DNA of 64,000 nucleotides from an uncultured Myxococcales bacterium (lineage in GTDB: Bacteria; Myxococcota_A; UBA9042; CAIXZC01): contig CAITUV010000053.1 of the NCBI GenBank assembly GCA_903895725.1, forward strand, positions 1-64,000, written 5' to 3'. Of the stretch, positions 50,186 through 59,123 are shown piece after piece. The translations under genes were made by a program, and so were the position numbers. Position 1 is the stretch's first letter. Each line of letters begins with the position of its first letter. Under the pieces are notes generated by a model. The model was not told the DNA's origin. It searched no databases and saw nothing but the letters and a program-made list of their open reading frames with translations.

Positions 50186-52519
50186 TTACGACCGCGAGCG
50201 CCTCAGAGCGAGGAACATGGCTGCTGCCGCCAGGAGCAGAAGCGGGACGGAGGAGGGAACTCGGGGCACGTCGGCGACACGGCAGCCGCAGGACGGGTCC
50301 TTCTTGAATCCCGGGGTATCAAACTCGACCGTGGACACGTCGAGCTCCGTCTCGACGGCCTCGACAGCCTCAGGGTCGTCGGGACATCCCACGGCATACC
50401 ATCCGCCGTCACAGCAGAAGCCGTACTGGACCGACTCCTCTCCGCAGTAGCAGGGGGCCGAGAGGTAGACCCCCTCCTCGCACTGAGCGCAGTCGTGGCA
50501 CACCACGCTGATCCGGGGGCCTGCGACGTTGTCCCCCTCGAAGCTCTCTTCGATGACGGATTGGATATCGACATAGACATAGGCGTGGTACTCGCCGTCG
50601 ATGGGGTTCTCCCAGACGGGATTCCACTCAATCGACTTGCCCGATTCGAGCCCGTCGACCTCCTGGAAGTAGTCGCCGATGTCGCCGGCCATGGGGGCCT
50701 TCTCCCGGTCGCGGAACAGGTCGATGCGGAACTTCCCCTTGACGGGCTTGGGACCGGAGTTCGTGACGACGACGGTATATTGGATTCCGGTGGTCGGCTT
50801 GGCCTTGAAAGTCGTGATTTCGAGGTTGGGGCGGCCGGGCACGATGGGCTCCACCTGGACTTCTACAGGTCCACATGTATTATTTTTCGTGTTCGTTTCG
50901 TACTTATTCAGCATTCCGGCGATATCAAGGACGATCCAGGATTTGTAGGTGCCGGCCGGGATTCCTTCCGGAGGTTGCCAGACGAACTCAATGGGGGCCA
51001 GGGCCCCCGGATCGAGGTTCTCGGTGAACGGTTCGAGGAGCCCCTCGAACTCGCCGGCATTCTCCCAGGTCGGCGCTTCGTCTGCGTTGAAGAAGAGGTC
51101 CACGTCGAATGGAAACGAGGGGTCTGAGCCCTTGTTCGAGACGAGGACGGTGTAACGGATCAGTGCGAGGTCGTTCTCCTCTTCCTGCACCCAGGTGACT
51201 TCCTGGCAGTAGAGGTCGGGGCCGGGGAGATCGACCATGACGTCCGCGCTGCAGTCGTTGTTCTTCTCGTCCATCTCGAAGATCTCGGAATCGCAATCGG
51301 CCCGGAACCACGCCTTGTAAAAGCCGTTCTGGAGGGAAGGGCCGCTCTTGGCAAAGAAGATCTGGCCGTCAACCGGCAGCGGCTGGTCGTAGGCAAGCAC
51401 GAGCCCCTTGCCGGTCGCGACGTCGGGCACCTCGCCGAGGCCCGGCTTGTCCGGGCTGTCGAAGTAGATGCAGAGCTTGTGCTGCTCACCGGTCAGGACG
51501 TCCGTGAACCCCCGGTTGGAGATTGCGCCCTCGTAGACAGGGATGTTCCCCTCCAGGGAGATCTTGCACTCCTCGACCAGCAGGTCCGGCTTGTCCGGGT
51601 TGTCCGGCATGACGAACGGCTCGAGGAAATGGCAGTTGTTCGCGTAGGTCTTCTCCTTGACCGCCTTGTCGCCGTCGACGACGCAAACCGGCTTGTGAGG
51701 GCCGACTTCGACCAGAGAAATGGGGATCACGATGGTCTCACTCTCCCCCGGGGCCAGACCAGTGCCCACCGTTCCGAACCCGCTGGGCAGAACACCGTCC
51801 GGCAGGGGGGAGAAGTGGTCCTCGCACTGGTCCGACACCTTGTCCATGAACGCGTCGACGAACACGGGCAGGTCGGTCGGGGTCTTTCCCTGGTTGGTGA
51901 CGGTAGCGGAGACCAGCACCCCGTCCGAGTTCTCGGGGTCGACCTCGACCGTGCAGCTCACCACCAGGTCGGAGGGATCGGCCAGACAGAAGAACTCGTC
52001 GCAGATCAGGTTATTATCCTCCTTCGCCTCCTTGCACCCGTTGAATACCGAATCCACAAACAGCATATAATGATACGGAAGCACATTGACGGGGACCGTC
52101 GTGGATCCCTGGAACGTCTTGGCCTGGCCCGGCTTGACATTGCCGAACTTCAGGCTGTCCCAGGATTCCCCCCCGACCGGGTTGCACTCGTACGGGTGCT
52201 CTTCGCACATGCAGGGATAGTTGGCCCAGAAGTCGGCCCACCAGTTGCCCGGGCACTGCTCGGTGCCGATGTTGATGAGCGTGACCTCCCAGTCGACTTT
52301 GCACTCGGGCGGGTCGCCGGACGGGGGGTTGACTACGATGTCGACCGTTCCGGTCAGGTCGGGGAGAGCAAGGGCCGGTGCCGGCAGCAGAAGCGCGCAG
52401 GCCAGGACGAACCGCCCGAGCAGCGACAAAGGCTCGGGGGAACCGGTGGAACGGCGACCCCCGCAAACAGAGGGGAAGGAGGGAGCGGCTGAGTAACGGA
52501 GGGCAGATGGGCGTAGCAT
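50186..52519 (-). CDS. CARDB-repeat surface protein with MYXO-CTERM sorting signal
   Basis: 777 residues from the ATG at 52519 (GAGGTG four bases upstream). The long n-region leads to a Sec signal (FVLACALLLPAPALA-LPDL). The body has several CARDB-like Ig domains, each with the 'vtNxGxxP... vD....EsxExNN' pattern: VTLINIGTEQCPGNW, ATVTNQGKTPTDLPVFVD, YTVLVSNKGSDPSFPFDVDL, YTVVVTNSGPKPVKGKFRID and ESFEGDNVAGP. The C-terminus is CGCR, a short spacer, the hydrophobic stretch PLLLLAAAAMFLALR and a basic end RRSRS. That is the MYXO-CTERM pattern, processed by a rhombosortase- or myxosortase-type enzyme. It is a surface-anchored structural or adhesive protein. Confidence 0.88.
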   Translation of the reverse strand: MLRPSALRYSAAPSFPSVCGGRRSTGSPEPLSLLGRFVLACALLLPAPALALPDLTGTVDIVVNPPSGDPPECKVDWEVTLINIGTEQCPGNWWADFWANYPCMCEEHPYECNPVGGESWDSLKFGNVKPGQAKTFQGSTTVPVNVLPYHYMLFVDSVFNGCKEAKEDNNLICDEFFCLADPSDLVVSCTVEVDPENSDGVLVSATVTNQGKTPTDLPVFVDAFMDKVSDQCEDHFSPLPDGVLPSGFGTVGTGLAPGESETIVIPISLVEVGPHKPVCVVDGDKAVKEKTYANNCHFLEPFVMPDNPDKPDLLVEECKISLEGNIPVYEGAISNRGFTDVLTGEQHKLCIYFDSPDKPGLGEVPDVATGKGLVLAYDQPLPVDGQIFFAKSGPSLQNGFYKAWFRADCDSEIFEMDEKNNDCSADVMVDLPGPDLYCQEVTWVQEEENDLALIRYTVLVSNKGSDPSFPFDVDLFFNADEAPTWENAGEFEGLLEPFTENLDPGALAPIEFVWQPPEGIPAGTYKSWIVLDIAGMLNKYETNTKNNTCGPVEVQVEPIVPGRPNLEITTFKAKPTTGIQYTVVVTNSGPKPVKGKFRIDLFRDREKAPMAGDIGDYFQEVDGLESGKSIEWNPVWENPIDGEYHAYVYVDIQSVIEESFEGDNVAGPRISVVCHDCAQCEEGVYLSAPCYCGEESVQYGFCCDGGWYAVGCPDDPEAVEAVETELDVSTVEFDTPGFKKDPSCGCRVADVPRVPSSVPLLLLAAAAMFLALRRSRS

Positions 52520-52553
52520 TGGACACCTCACACCGAAACGACGACTCGGCGGC

Positions 52554-52582
52554 AGTATAGCAATAGTCGTGCCACGCTACAA
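52554..52582 (-). promoter_or_regulatory. Sigma70-type promoter of the CARDB/MYXO-CTERM gene
   Basis: On minus, TTGTAG (52577-52582), 17 nt and TATACT (52554-52559), with a leader of about 28 nt to the ATG at 52519. Both boxes are close to consensus. Confidence 0.7.
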
Positions 52583-52627
52583 GTTGGGGGCCAACCCGGG
52601 ATCTCTCGGTTCGGAACGAGGTTTTGC

Positions 52628-52657
52628 TTGCGTGTGCGGGGGAAACAGGAGTATTCT
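52628..52657 (+). promoter_or_regulatory. Possible promoter of the Ser-rich lipoprotein gene
   Basis: TTGCGT (52628-52633), 18 nt and TATTCT (52652-52657), about 70 nt before the ATG at 52733. It diverges from the CARDB promoter within the same 213-bp gap. Confidence 0.5.
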
Positions 52658-52732
52658 CTTGCGATGCGGAGGATTTGCCGTGGCAAGAGTCTCAGCGAAC
52701 CATGCGGCAGATCGAGCGCCAGGAGGGTACGA

Positions 52733-54721
52733 ATGAAGCAGCTGTTGGCAGGGCTGGTCTTGGTGGTTGCGCTGGTGGCAGCCGGATGCTCGGGCGAGGA
52801 TGGCGCCCAGTCGCTTGCGCCCCGAGTCTCGGGCATGACGACGACGGCGATGGCCGCTGCCGGCCCCGGGGCTCCCATGGAGCTCTCGCTGGGAGAAACG
52901 GTGTACGTCCTCGGCGAGAACTTCCCGGCCGAGGGGGATGGACGGGTCGAGCTGGTGTTCGACGGCAATTTCGAGCGGATGGACGGCATCATCGAGGGAA
53001 CCAAGTTCTCGGTCGCCGCCGTGCTCGATGCCCAGCTCACGTCCGACGGGGAAGTGGCGGGAATCCCGGTGCCGGCTGGAACGCAGGTGCTCCGGATGTC
53101 GCGGTTCGGGCCCTTCAAGGTGCCCTTCACCAAGACCGGCAACCAGACCGGGACGTTCAAAGGGACGCTCACGGTGAGGAGCCTCGATTCCGAGGGGACC
53201 GTGCTCGACGAGTCTGACCCGACCCACGTGACCGTGAAGGTCAAGCCGTCCATCGCGATCCGGCGGCTCGAGCCGTTCGTCGGCTTCAATCCGGACGGGA
53301 CCCCGATCTTTGCCGAGTGCGGCATGCCGGCACTTCGGGCCCTGCAGAATCTTCCGTACGTGCTGGAAGTGGAGGCCGTCGGGTTCGAGCCCGACTTCTT
53401 CGTGTACGAGTTCCAGGGAGTCAACGGCAAGACCACGGGGACGCTGAAGCTCAGCCACAAGGCATCGGCCCGAATCGACAGCATCGGAGACCCCGAGAGC
53501 CAGCAGATCCTGGTCTTCAACGAGGTCCCCGAGGACATGACGTTCTACTATGCCTCGATCCGGGTGACCGCCACGGTCAAGGGGAAGGACGGAGACTTCG
53601 TCGAAACGGCCCTGCCGATCTCGGTCCATCGTCCGATGGAGTTCTACCTGGGCCAGGCGCAGAGCCAGCCGGCCGAATACTATGAGCCGGTGGCGGTCAG
53701 CGGGTGCATGCCTGGATCGCTCGGCAACTCGGTGACCTACCAGGAGAGCCACTCGGAGTCGCGCCAGAACGCAGTGTCTGTGGCGGTGGCCAAGTCGTGG
53801 AATCAGAGCCACGGCGTCGGCACGTCGCAGACCTGGTCGCAGGGGATCCAGGAGAGCAGCTCCGTCACCAACGAGCAGGGGGAGAGCTGGAGCCACTCGG
53901 AATCGGAGTCGCTGGAAGAATCGTACGGCGTGGACTACGAGCACTCGGAAAGCCAGAACGCGGAGTACCACACCGAGGACGGCGAGGAGTGGGGCTGGAA
54001 CTTCAACAAGGGAACCTCGAACGAGCAGATGCAGCAGGATTGCACCGAGGTGTACGGTGAAGTTTCGGTCGGCGTCGAGACCGAAGTGAATGCCGAAGGC
54101 AGCATCCCCGGCTTCGCTAAGGTGGGCGGCAAGGTGGGTACCTCCGTGGGTACGACCGTCGGCGGGAGCAAGGGGACCGTCGTCGGTCAGACCGTGGGGG
54201 TCAACTCCAGCGAAGGTGCCAGCATGGGCGGCAGCCACAGCGAAGGCCAGTCGTTCGGCAGCACGACCACCGACTCGTCCGGAGAGAGTCTGACCAAGGG
54301 GTACGCGCTCACCAGCCAGGACGAAGTGGGCCAGAGCACCTCCATGTCCGAGACGTCGGGCACGACCAAGGTGTATGACTTCGGCGGGGCCACGTCGATG
54401 GAGGACGTTGTGGCCGTTGGCGAAGAGGAGAGCTGGGAGGAGACCTGGTCGACGACCGAAGAGGATTCCACCCTGATGTCCTACACGGGCAAGATCCCGG
54501 TGGGTCGGTACGGCGTGTGGTATCGACAGACGACCCGCTACGTACGCCAGGCGCAGGTGTACTCCTACAATCTGTGCGGCGTGCGTGAGCTGATGGGCAG
54601 CCTCACCTTTAACGAGTGGGCTTGGTCGCCCGCGCTCGCCGTCGGCGACAAGTGCGGCGGCACCGAGATGCCCAGGCCGGATTTCCCCCAGGCCCAGTGC
54701 GTGATCCCTCCGTGTGAGTAG
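52733..54721 (+). CDS. Secreted lipoprotein with Ser/Thr-alternating region, possible aerolysin-like fold
   Basis: 662 residues. The ATG has AGGAGGG upstream and opens a lipoprotein signal (LAGLVLVVALVAAGC). Residues ~45-200 look like TIG/IPT Ig-type domains (LSLGETVYVLGENFPAEG). Residues ~340-600 are rich in Ser, Thr, Glu and Gly with a strict alternation of polar residues (SYGVDYEHSESQNAEYHTE, GGKVGTSVGTTVGGSKGT), then GRYGVWYRQTTRYVRQAQVY. Long alternating Ser/Thr hairpins followed by an aromatic strand are reminiscent of aerolysin/ETX-MTX2 pore-forming proteins. I cannot confirm that, so it is a hypothesis. It is one of only two plus-strand genes. Confidence 0.75.
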   Translation: MKQLLAGLVLVVALVAAGCSGEDGAQSLAPRVSGMTTTAMAAAGPGAPMELSLGETVYVLGENFPAEGDGRVELVFDGNFERMDGIIEGTKFSVAAVLDAQLTSDGEVAGIPVPAGTQVLRMSRFGPFKVPFTKTGNQTGTFKGTLTVRSLDSEGTVLDESDPTHVTVKVKPSIAIRRLEPFVGFNPDGTPIFAECGMPALRALQNLPYVLEVEAVGFEPDFFVYEFQGVNGKTTGTLKLSHKASARIDSIGDPESQQILVFNEVPEDMTFYYASIRVTATVKGKDGDFVETALPISVHRPMEFYLGQAQSQPAEYYEPVAVSGCMPGSLGNSVTYQESHSESRQNAVSVAVAKSWNQSHGVGTSQTWSQGIQESSSVTNEQGESWSHSESESLEESYGVDYEHSESQNAEYHTEDGEEWGWNFNKGTSNEQMQQDCTEVYGEVSVGVETEVNAEGSIPGFAKVGGKVGTSVGTTVGGSKGTVVGQTVGVNSSEGASMGGSHSEGQSFGSTTTDSSGESLTKGYALTSQDEVGQSTSMSETSGTTKVYDFGGATSMEDVVAVGEEESWEETWSTTEEDSTLMSYTGKIPVGRYGVWYRQTTRYVRQAQVYSYNLCGVRELMGSLTFNEWAWSPALAVGDKCGGTEMPRPDFPQAQCVIPPCE

Positions 54722-54731
54722 CAGTTCCGGC

Positions 54732-54788
54732 GAGGTGCCTCCACCTGGCCTGCTCCACCGGGGGAGGTCGCAGTACCGGTGGCACCTC
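54732..54788. terminator. Hairpin between convergent genes
   Basis: GAGGTGCC (54732-54739) and GGCACCTC (54781-54788) can pair across a 41-nt loop that also folds. It lies between the ends of the plus-strand lipoprotein gene and the minus-strand barrel gene. There is no clear U-tract. Confidence 0.4.
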
Positions 54789-54811
54789 CGCGCCCCCCCC
54801 GGTGATGAGCC

Positions 54812-55972
54812 TTACAGGCGCAGCGTCAGTCCGCCGCCGCCGCAGAAGCCGCCGTGCTCGTAGCCCTTCCGAACGCCGTAGCCGAGCGTCCCGTTGATCT
54901 CCAGGAAGTCGAGGAGGAGCGAGATGTTGTACGAGGGGATCACCGCAGTCTCCTCGCCAAATGGGTAGGTCGTCACTTCGTTCTTGAGCGACATGCGGAA
55001 GTGGGGCAGCGTGCTCCACTGGAACTCGGTGGTGAAGCGGTATCCTACGTGGGTGACCCCTTCGAAGCCGACTGCGAAGTTGGTGCCCCGAAGGGTTCCG
55101 AGGCGTGCCAGCGCGCCACCGCCGGCCTCGAACCCGCGGTAGCTTGCGCCCATGGTCACCTTGGCCTCCAGGCCGACGACGTCGAAGATCTCCCAGTAGG
55201 CGGTTCCAAAGCCGTAGTAGAGGCCAGGGCGAATGGGACGCCCCTCTTCGAGGACGAGCTTGCTGGCGTTGGGGGCCTCGTAGGCAGCCATGTCCGGGGA
55301 CTGGGTTCCCAGCACTCCGCCCAGCATGCCGTACCCGAACGAAATGTGATAGATGGCGCTCTGGAGGAAGGCGTAGCGGACCCCCACTTCGAGCTGGTTG
55401 TAGCTATCCTGGAGCAGGCCGAGCTCGGTCTTTTCGAGGGTCTGCTCGGGCAGCTGCCGGGTTTCGCCGAGATCAAAGCGCTGGAAGGAGGCCATGAACT
55501 CGGTAGGGCGGTTCCCGTGACGGGCCTTGCGGGCCTCCCGGTAGAGGAGCGAGCGGCTCGGGTCCACGGCCAGGAAGTGGGGGGCCTCGGGGCCTGCAAA
55601 GCGGATGCGGCCGGTGCCGTCCGCTTCGACCGAGCGGATGTAGTACTCGATGCCCGGAGGGGAGACCAGGGAGGGGCTGATGTGAGCGATGAGGCCGTTT
55701 CCGTCGTCGGCCAGGAAGGGGGTGACGCTGTACTGCGAGGCTCCAGCGGGCCTGAGGCAGAGCTCGAGGGCGGTTCCGGTCCATTTGCCCTGGAATCGGG
55801 CCGTGATGGGATAGTCATCGTCCCCGGTGGTCAACCTGGGAGGGGGCACGTGCATGAGGATTCCGGGCTCCTCGGTCTGGGCCGCGGCCGAGGCCGACCA
55901 GCAGAGGACGGCCAGGGGGATTGCCCACGCTGCAGACATGTGACGAAGGACGCTTCCTGTTCTCATGGTCAT
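54812..55972 (-). CDS. Probable outer-membrane beta-barrel protein, C-terminal LTLRL
   Basis: 386 residues with a Sec signal (AVLCWSASAAA-QTEE). The early part has an Ig-like segment (YPITARFQGKWTGTALELCL, SPPGIEYYIRSVEADGTG) that is also present in the upstream neighbour. From ~160 on there are alternating amphipathic strands ending in Gly/aromatic turns (LEVGVRYAFLQSAIYHISFGYG, VGYRFTTEFQWSTLPHFRMSL), finishing GGGLTLRL as expected of an outer-membrane barrel. It starts 4 nt after the stop of the next barrel gene, so the two are an operon and are probably paralogous. Function is unknown. Confidence 0.75.
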   Translation of the reverse strand: MTMRTGSVLRHMSAAWAIPLAVLCWSASAAAQTEEPGILMHVPPPRLTTGDDDYPITARFQGKWTGTALELCLRPAGASQYSVTPFLADDGNGLIAHISPSLVSPPGIEYYIRSVEADGTGRIRFAGPEAPHFLAVDPSRSLLYREARKARHGNRPTEFMASFQRFDLGETRQLPEQTLEKTELGLLQDSYNQLEVGVRYAFLQSAIYHISFGYGMLGGVLGTQSPDMAAYEAPNASKLVLEEGRPIRPGLYYGFGTAYWEIFDVVGLEAKVTMGASYRGFEAGGGALARLGTLRGTNFAVGFEGVTHVGYRFTTEFQWSTLPHFRMSLKNEVTTYPFGEETAVIPSYNISLLLDFLEINGTLGYGVRKGYEHGGFCGGGGLTLRL

Positions 55973-55976
55973 CCCC

Positions 55977-57650
55977 CTACCAGTTGAAGGTCAGCCCGAG
56001 GCCGGTGCCCATCCCGATGTGACGGATGTTGCGCATGTTGAGGCCCACGAGGGCATCGATGCTCATCCAATCGAGCTGACGCCAGCCGAGCCTCAGGACC
56101 ATGCGGGCGGCGTAGTCCTCGGCCACCGGCAGATTGGTGGCAGCCACGGAGACCCCCAGCGGGAAGTGCTCGAAGACGGCCAGGCTCATGGTGACGAGGG
56201 CCTCGATGCCCATGTCCTGGGTGAGGCTTCCACCCAGGAGCAGGTTGGTTCCCTCCTCCCTGCCGATACGGAGGTAGGCGTGAGCGCCGAAGATGTTGTC
56301 CCCTCGCTGGATCTCCTCCTCGCCGGGGAAGGCCTGCTCCCGGATTCCGCCGACGACCAGGCGAGGCATGATGTGGACGTAGCGGCCCAGTGCGAACTCG
56401 GGCTCGAAATAAGAGTAGCTGAAGGAGAGACGCTCGGAATCGGGTGCGGAACCGGTGACCGGGGGAACGGCAGAGGACTTCTCGATGTCGCCGGCTGGCC
56501 CGCCGGCACCTTCGAAGATGCCGAAGCCCATCCGGAATGAATGGAAGAAGCCGAAACGGAGGCGATAGGAGAAGTCTCCCTCGGCTCTCCAGAAGTAGTC
56601 CCTGCCCGCGGACTCGAGGAAGAAGTCGGTCCACTCGACGTTGAACTGGGCACTGGAGCGGCCCCGGACATCGGGGGCCGGCTTGACCGCTGCGGAGACG
56701 GCCACGTAGGTCGGGCTTTCTCCCGACGCATGGGCCGGGATGCGACGCCCGAGACCGTCCTGGGCATCCATGTAGTACTCCAGGCCGGGCGGGGTGACCA
56801 TCTCGGCAGGCACCGTGGCCTGATAGTGGGCATCGCCGCAAGCCTTCATGACCAGGGGGCGGTACTCGCTGTCTCCGTGGCGGCGCACGTAGAGCCGGGC
56901 GACGGCGACCCCCTCGCGTGAATAGAGGAAGAGCGTGGGGGACAGGACCGAGTTCTCCGGAACCTTCTCCGGGGGCCGGTGGTGGGCCACGGGGCGGGAC
57001 GTCTTACGCTTCGTCGCTTCAAGGGCGGCGTCGTAGGCGGTCTGGAGCTCCCGGCGGAACTCGTTGAGTCGCTCGAGCTCCGCTTCGACCGCGGCGATGT
57101 ACTGATTGCCGGGGTACTGCTCAATGACCTTCTTCCAGATTGCCTCCCGCATTTCCAGCGAAGCGCCCGAGGCGGCCTGCCAGGCGGAGTGGACGATCCG
57201 GGCATCGGGGTCGTCGTCGCAGTGGGGGCAGTCGGGGCAGGAGGCGGAGACGGTGGGAGGGGGCGGAGCCAGCCCCTCGAAACGGACGGTGTCGCCGGGC
57301 CGAACCCGGGACAGCAGTCCGTCCTCGATGACCGTGGAGGAGACGACGGCCCCCGCGTTCTTGACCTTGACCTTGGCAAGCGGCACGAGGTCTTCGACTG
57401 CGGCCCCGGTCAGAGGATGCACGAGCCTGACTCGAGTGTAGAGGAGACCGGCCATCTCCTGGGCCAGGCCGTCTCGGACACCCATGTCGATCAGGATCTC
57501 GCCGTTCTCGACGGCCAGCACCACGGCCTCGCCCCGCGGAACCCCCAGCGCCCCTTCCGGAGGAGCAGCCCACACCGTCGTCGTCCCGGCAACGGGAACC
57601 CCGACCCACCCCGCAAGTGCGGCTACCAGGATGCAGCGAATGTATGTCAT
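55977..57650 (-). CDS. Probable outer-membrane beta-barrel protein with Ig-like N-terminal region
   Basis: 557 residues from the ATG at 57650, chosen for the signal peptide (ILVAALAGWVGVPVAGTTTVWA-AP); the longer frame upstream has none. After a beta-rich domain (GEAVVLAVENGEILIDMGVR, RVRPGDTVRFEGL) and a short Cys cluster (CPDCPHC) comes a helix (IAAVEAELERLNEFRRELQ). An Ig-like module follows (VARLYVRRHGDSEYRPL, TPPGLEYYMDAQDGLGRR), shared with the downstream gene, then a C-terminal barrel (YRLRFGFFHSFRMGFGIFEG, GTGLGLTFNW). The last residue is an aromatic, as in BAM substrates. Confidence 0.75.
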   Translation of the reverse strand: MTYIRCILVAALAGWVGVPVAGTTTVWAAPPEGALGVPRGEAVVLAVENGEILIDMGVRDGLAQEMAGLLYTRVRLVHPLTGAAVEDLVPLAKVKVKNAGAVVSSTVIEDGLLSRVRPGDTVRFEGLAPPPPTVSASCPDCPHCDDDPDARIVHSAWQAASGASLEMREAIWKKVIEQYPGNQYIAAVEAELERLNEFRRELQTAYDAALEATKRKTSRPVAHHRPPEKVPENSVLSPTLFLYSREGVAVARLYVRRHGDSEYRPLVMKACGDAHYQATVPAEMVTPPGLEYYMDAQDGLGRRIPAHASGESPTYVAVSAAVKPAPDVRGRSSAQFNVEWTDFFLESAGRDYFWRAEGDFSYRLRFGFFHSFRMGFGIFEGAGGPAGDIEKSSAVPPVTGSAPDSERLSFSYSYFEPEFALGRYVHIMPRLVVGGIREQAFPGEEEIQRGDNIFGAHAYLRIGREEGTNLLLGGSLTQDMGIEALVTMSLAVFEHFPLGVSVAATNLPVAEDYAARMVLRLGWRQLDWMSIDALVGLNMRNIRHIGMGTGLGLTFNW

Positions 57651-57878
57651 GGCCTGCCCCCCGTTTCTGTCGTCGACCGGACCATCGCACGGCGGTGATT
57701 GCAGGGCACGTGCCAACACCAGGGAAGGGCGGTTTGAACCGCCTGGGAGGCCGGTCAGCAGCACGAAGGAGGGACAGGCCCTCTACCCCGCGGAGGAGGG
57801 GAGCGGTGCTCCAATGGAGCAGAGGTTGTCCAGGGTGGAGGATTGGAGTAGCATGATGGCAAGCTCGGAGGGGAAGAC
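57651..57878. other. Divergent intergenic region with two inverted repeats
   Basis: Between the divergent genes at 57650 (minus) and 57879 (plus) lie GGCACGTGCC (57705-57714, perfect palindrome) and GGCGGTT-TG-AACCGCC (57728-57743). Both could be operators for either gene. A plus promoter candidate, TTGTCC (57826-57831), 17 nt, TAGCAT (57849-57854), precedes the lipoprotein. Confidence 0.45.
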
Positions 57879-59009
57879 ATGGCCAACAGGGCAGTCTTGC
57901 GGACACTGACGGCACTGGCGATGATTGCGATGGTCGGCTGGGGATGCGGGGGAGGGGAGGACCACAAGACGGTGCTCGACCCCGGCGCCGGCGGGGACAC
58001 GAGCCAATGCTACCACATCGGACAGGAGTGGCCTCAGAGCTACCCGCCGATGACGGAGGAAAGCGCCTACCAGTTGGCGCTGAGATGGAGCCAGTGCGTG
58101 TCCATCGATGGTTCAAACCTCCCCTGGCACTGGGTCTGCGGGATGGGCACTTGCCTGTCCTACGAATTGCCCGAGGTCGATGCCCCCTCCATGGAGTGCA
58201 TCCTGGCCGCCAAGGACTGCGATGAAGTGCGCTGCTGCTGGGGTGTCAACTCGGCGGAGAGCCCCGTGGCATCCGAGGACGTGGAGTTTGGGAAGGGGCG
58301 CTGCGAGGGGTCGGTCCGGATCGAATGGTGGTCCCTTGCCGATGGTCGGCACATGGCCAGGAGATGGGACTGCGCCTGGTCGTCCGGCAATCCCAAGTGC
58401 CTCCAGGATGCAGACGGGAACATCCAGTGTGGTAGCGGCACGTGCACGAACACGAACGAGCCGCCGCACTGCGACGGAGACGTCCGGGTATCTTGCGACA
58501 AGGGGATCGAGCGCCGCGTGGACTGTGCCGAAAGAGGGCGAAAGTGCGCCCTCGTCGCCACGGACGAGGGACAGGAGGCCAAGTGCGTGGTGAAGGAGGG
58601 ATGCCTGGTCCCCTACTGCGACGGCAACGTGTTCGTCCTGTGCCAGGGCGGTGCCGAAGTCGGCCGGTACAATTGCGACTGGTACGGCGAGGGGGTGAAG
58701 TGCAGCAACCCGACCCGGGGCGAGGACGGCGAGTGGACCGGCGGCTGCACTGCGGAGGGGGACAAGGCGTGCGCTCCGGACAAGGACCAGGACTACTGCG
58801 ACGGGACGAAAGCCCGCTACTGCCTGGACAGCGGAGTGTGGGCCGAGTTCGACTGCGCCGACTTTGCAGGTGGGGTATGCCGGAAGTACTGCCCGCTCGA
58901 TTTCGGGGACGATTGCGAGGCCGGGGACGACACGTGCGAACCGGCTCCGCCTTGTGACCCCTCCGACCCGACGCAGGGGAATTCGGTGGGCTGTGCGGAA
59001 GGAACATAA
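57879..59009 (+). CDS. Cysteine-rich lipoprotein, unknown function
   Basis: 376 residues, ATG preceded by GGAGGGG. The signal peptide (TLTALAMIAMVGWGC) ends in a lipobox. The mature protein has more than 30 cysteines, with repeating motifs such as YCDGNVFVLCQGG, YCDGTKARYCLDSGVW and HCDGDVRVSCDKGIERRVDC. Each is about 45 residues and is probably a small disulfide-bonded module found in myxobacterial surface proteins. There is no catalytic motif I recognise. Confidence 0.8.
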   Translation: MANRAVLRTLTALAMIAMVGWGCGGGEDHKTVLDPGAGGDTSQCYHIGQEWPQSYPPMTEESAYQLALRWSQCVSIDGSNLPWHWVCGMGTCLSYELPEVDAPSMECILAAKDCDEVRCCWGVNSAESPVASEDVEFGKGRCEGSVRIEWWSLADGRHMARRWDCAWSSGNPKCLQDADGNIQCGSGTCTNTNEPPHCDGDVRVSCDKGIERRVDCAERGRKCALVATDEGQEAKCVVKEGCLVPYCDGNVFVLCQGGAEVGRYNCDWYGEGVKCSNPTRGEDGEWTGGCTAEGDKACAPDKDQDYCDGTKARYCLDSGVWAEFDCADFAGGVCRKYCPLDFGDDCEAGDDTCEPAPPCDPSDPTQGNSVGCAEGT

Positions 59010-59099
59010 GCTTCCCGCCCTACCCCGTGCCCGTGCCCGATTGTCCTACTGCATCTGCCGGCGCACCGATGGCCCCTCCCGCGTGGTCGGGGCTGTGTG

Positions 59100-59119
59100 G
59101 CCCCTGCCCGGGCAGGGGC
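59100..59119. terminator. Perfect-palindrome terminator between convergent genes
   Basis: GCCCCTGCCC/GGGCAGGGGC is a perfect 20-bp palindrome between the lipoprotein end (59009) and the barrel stop (59124). On plus it is followed by ACGTTT. It probably serves both directions. Confidence 0.6.
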
Positions 59120-59123
59120 ACGT

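Noticed and set aside
53378..53395. GTCGGGTTCGAGCCCGAC looks like a tRNA T-arm
   Set aside because: It lies within a coding region (VGFEPDF) and no acceptor, D or anticodon arms can be found around it.
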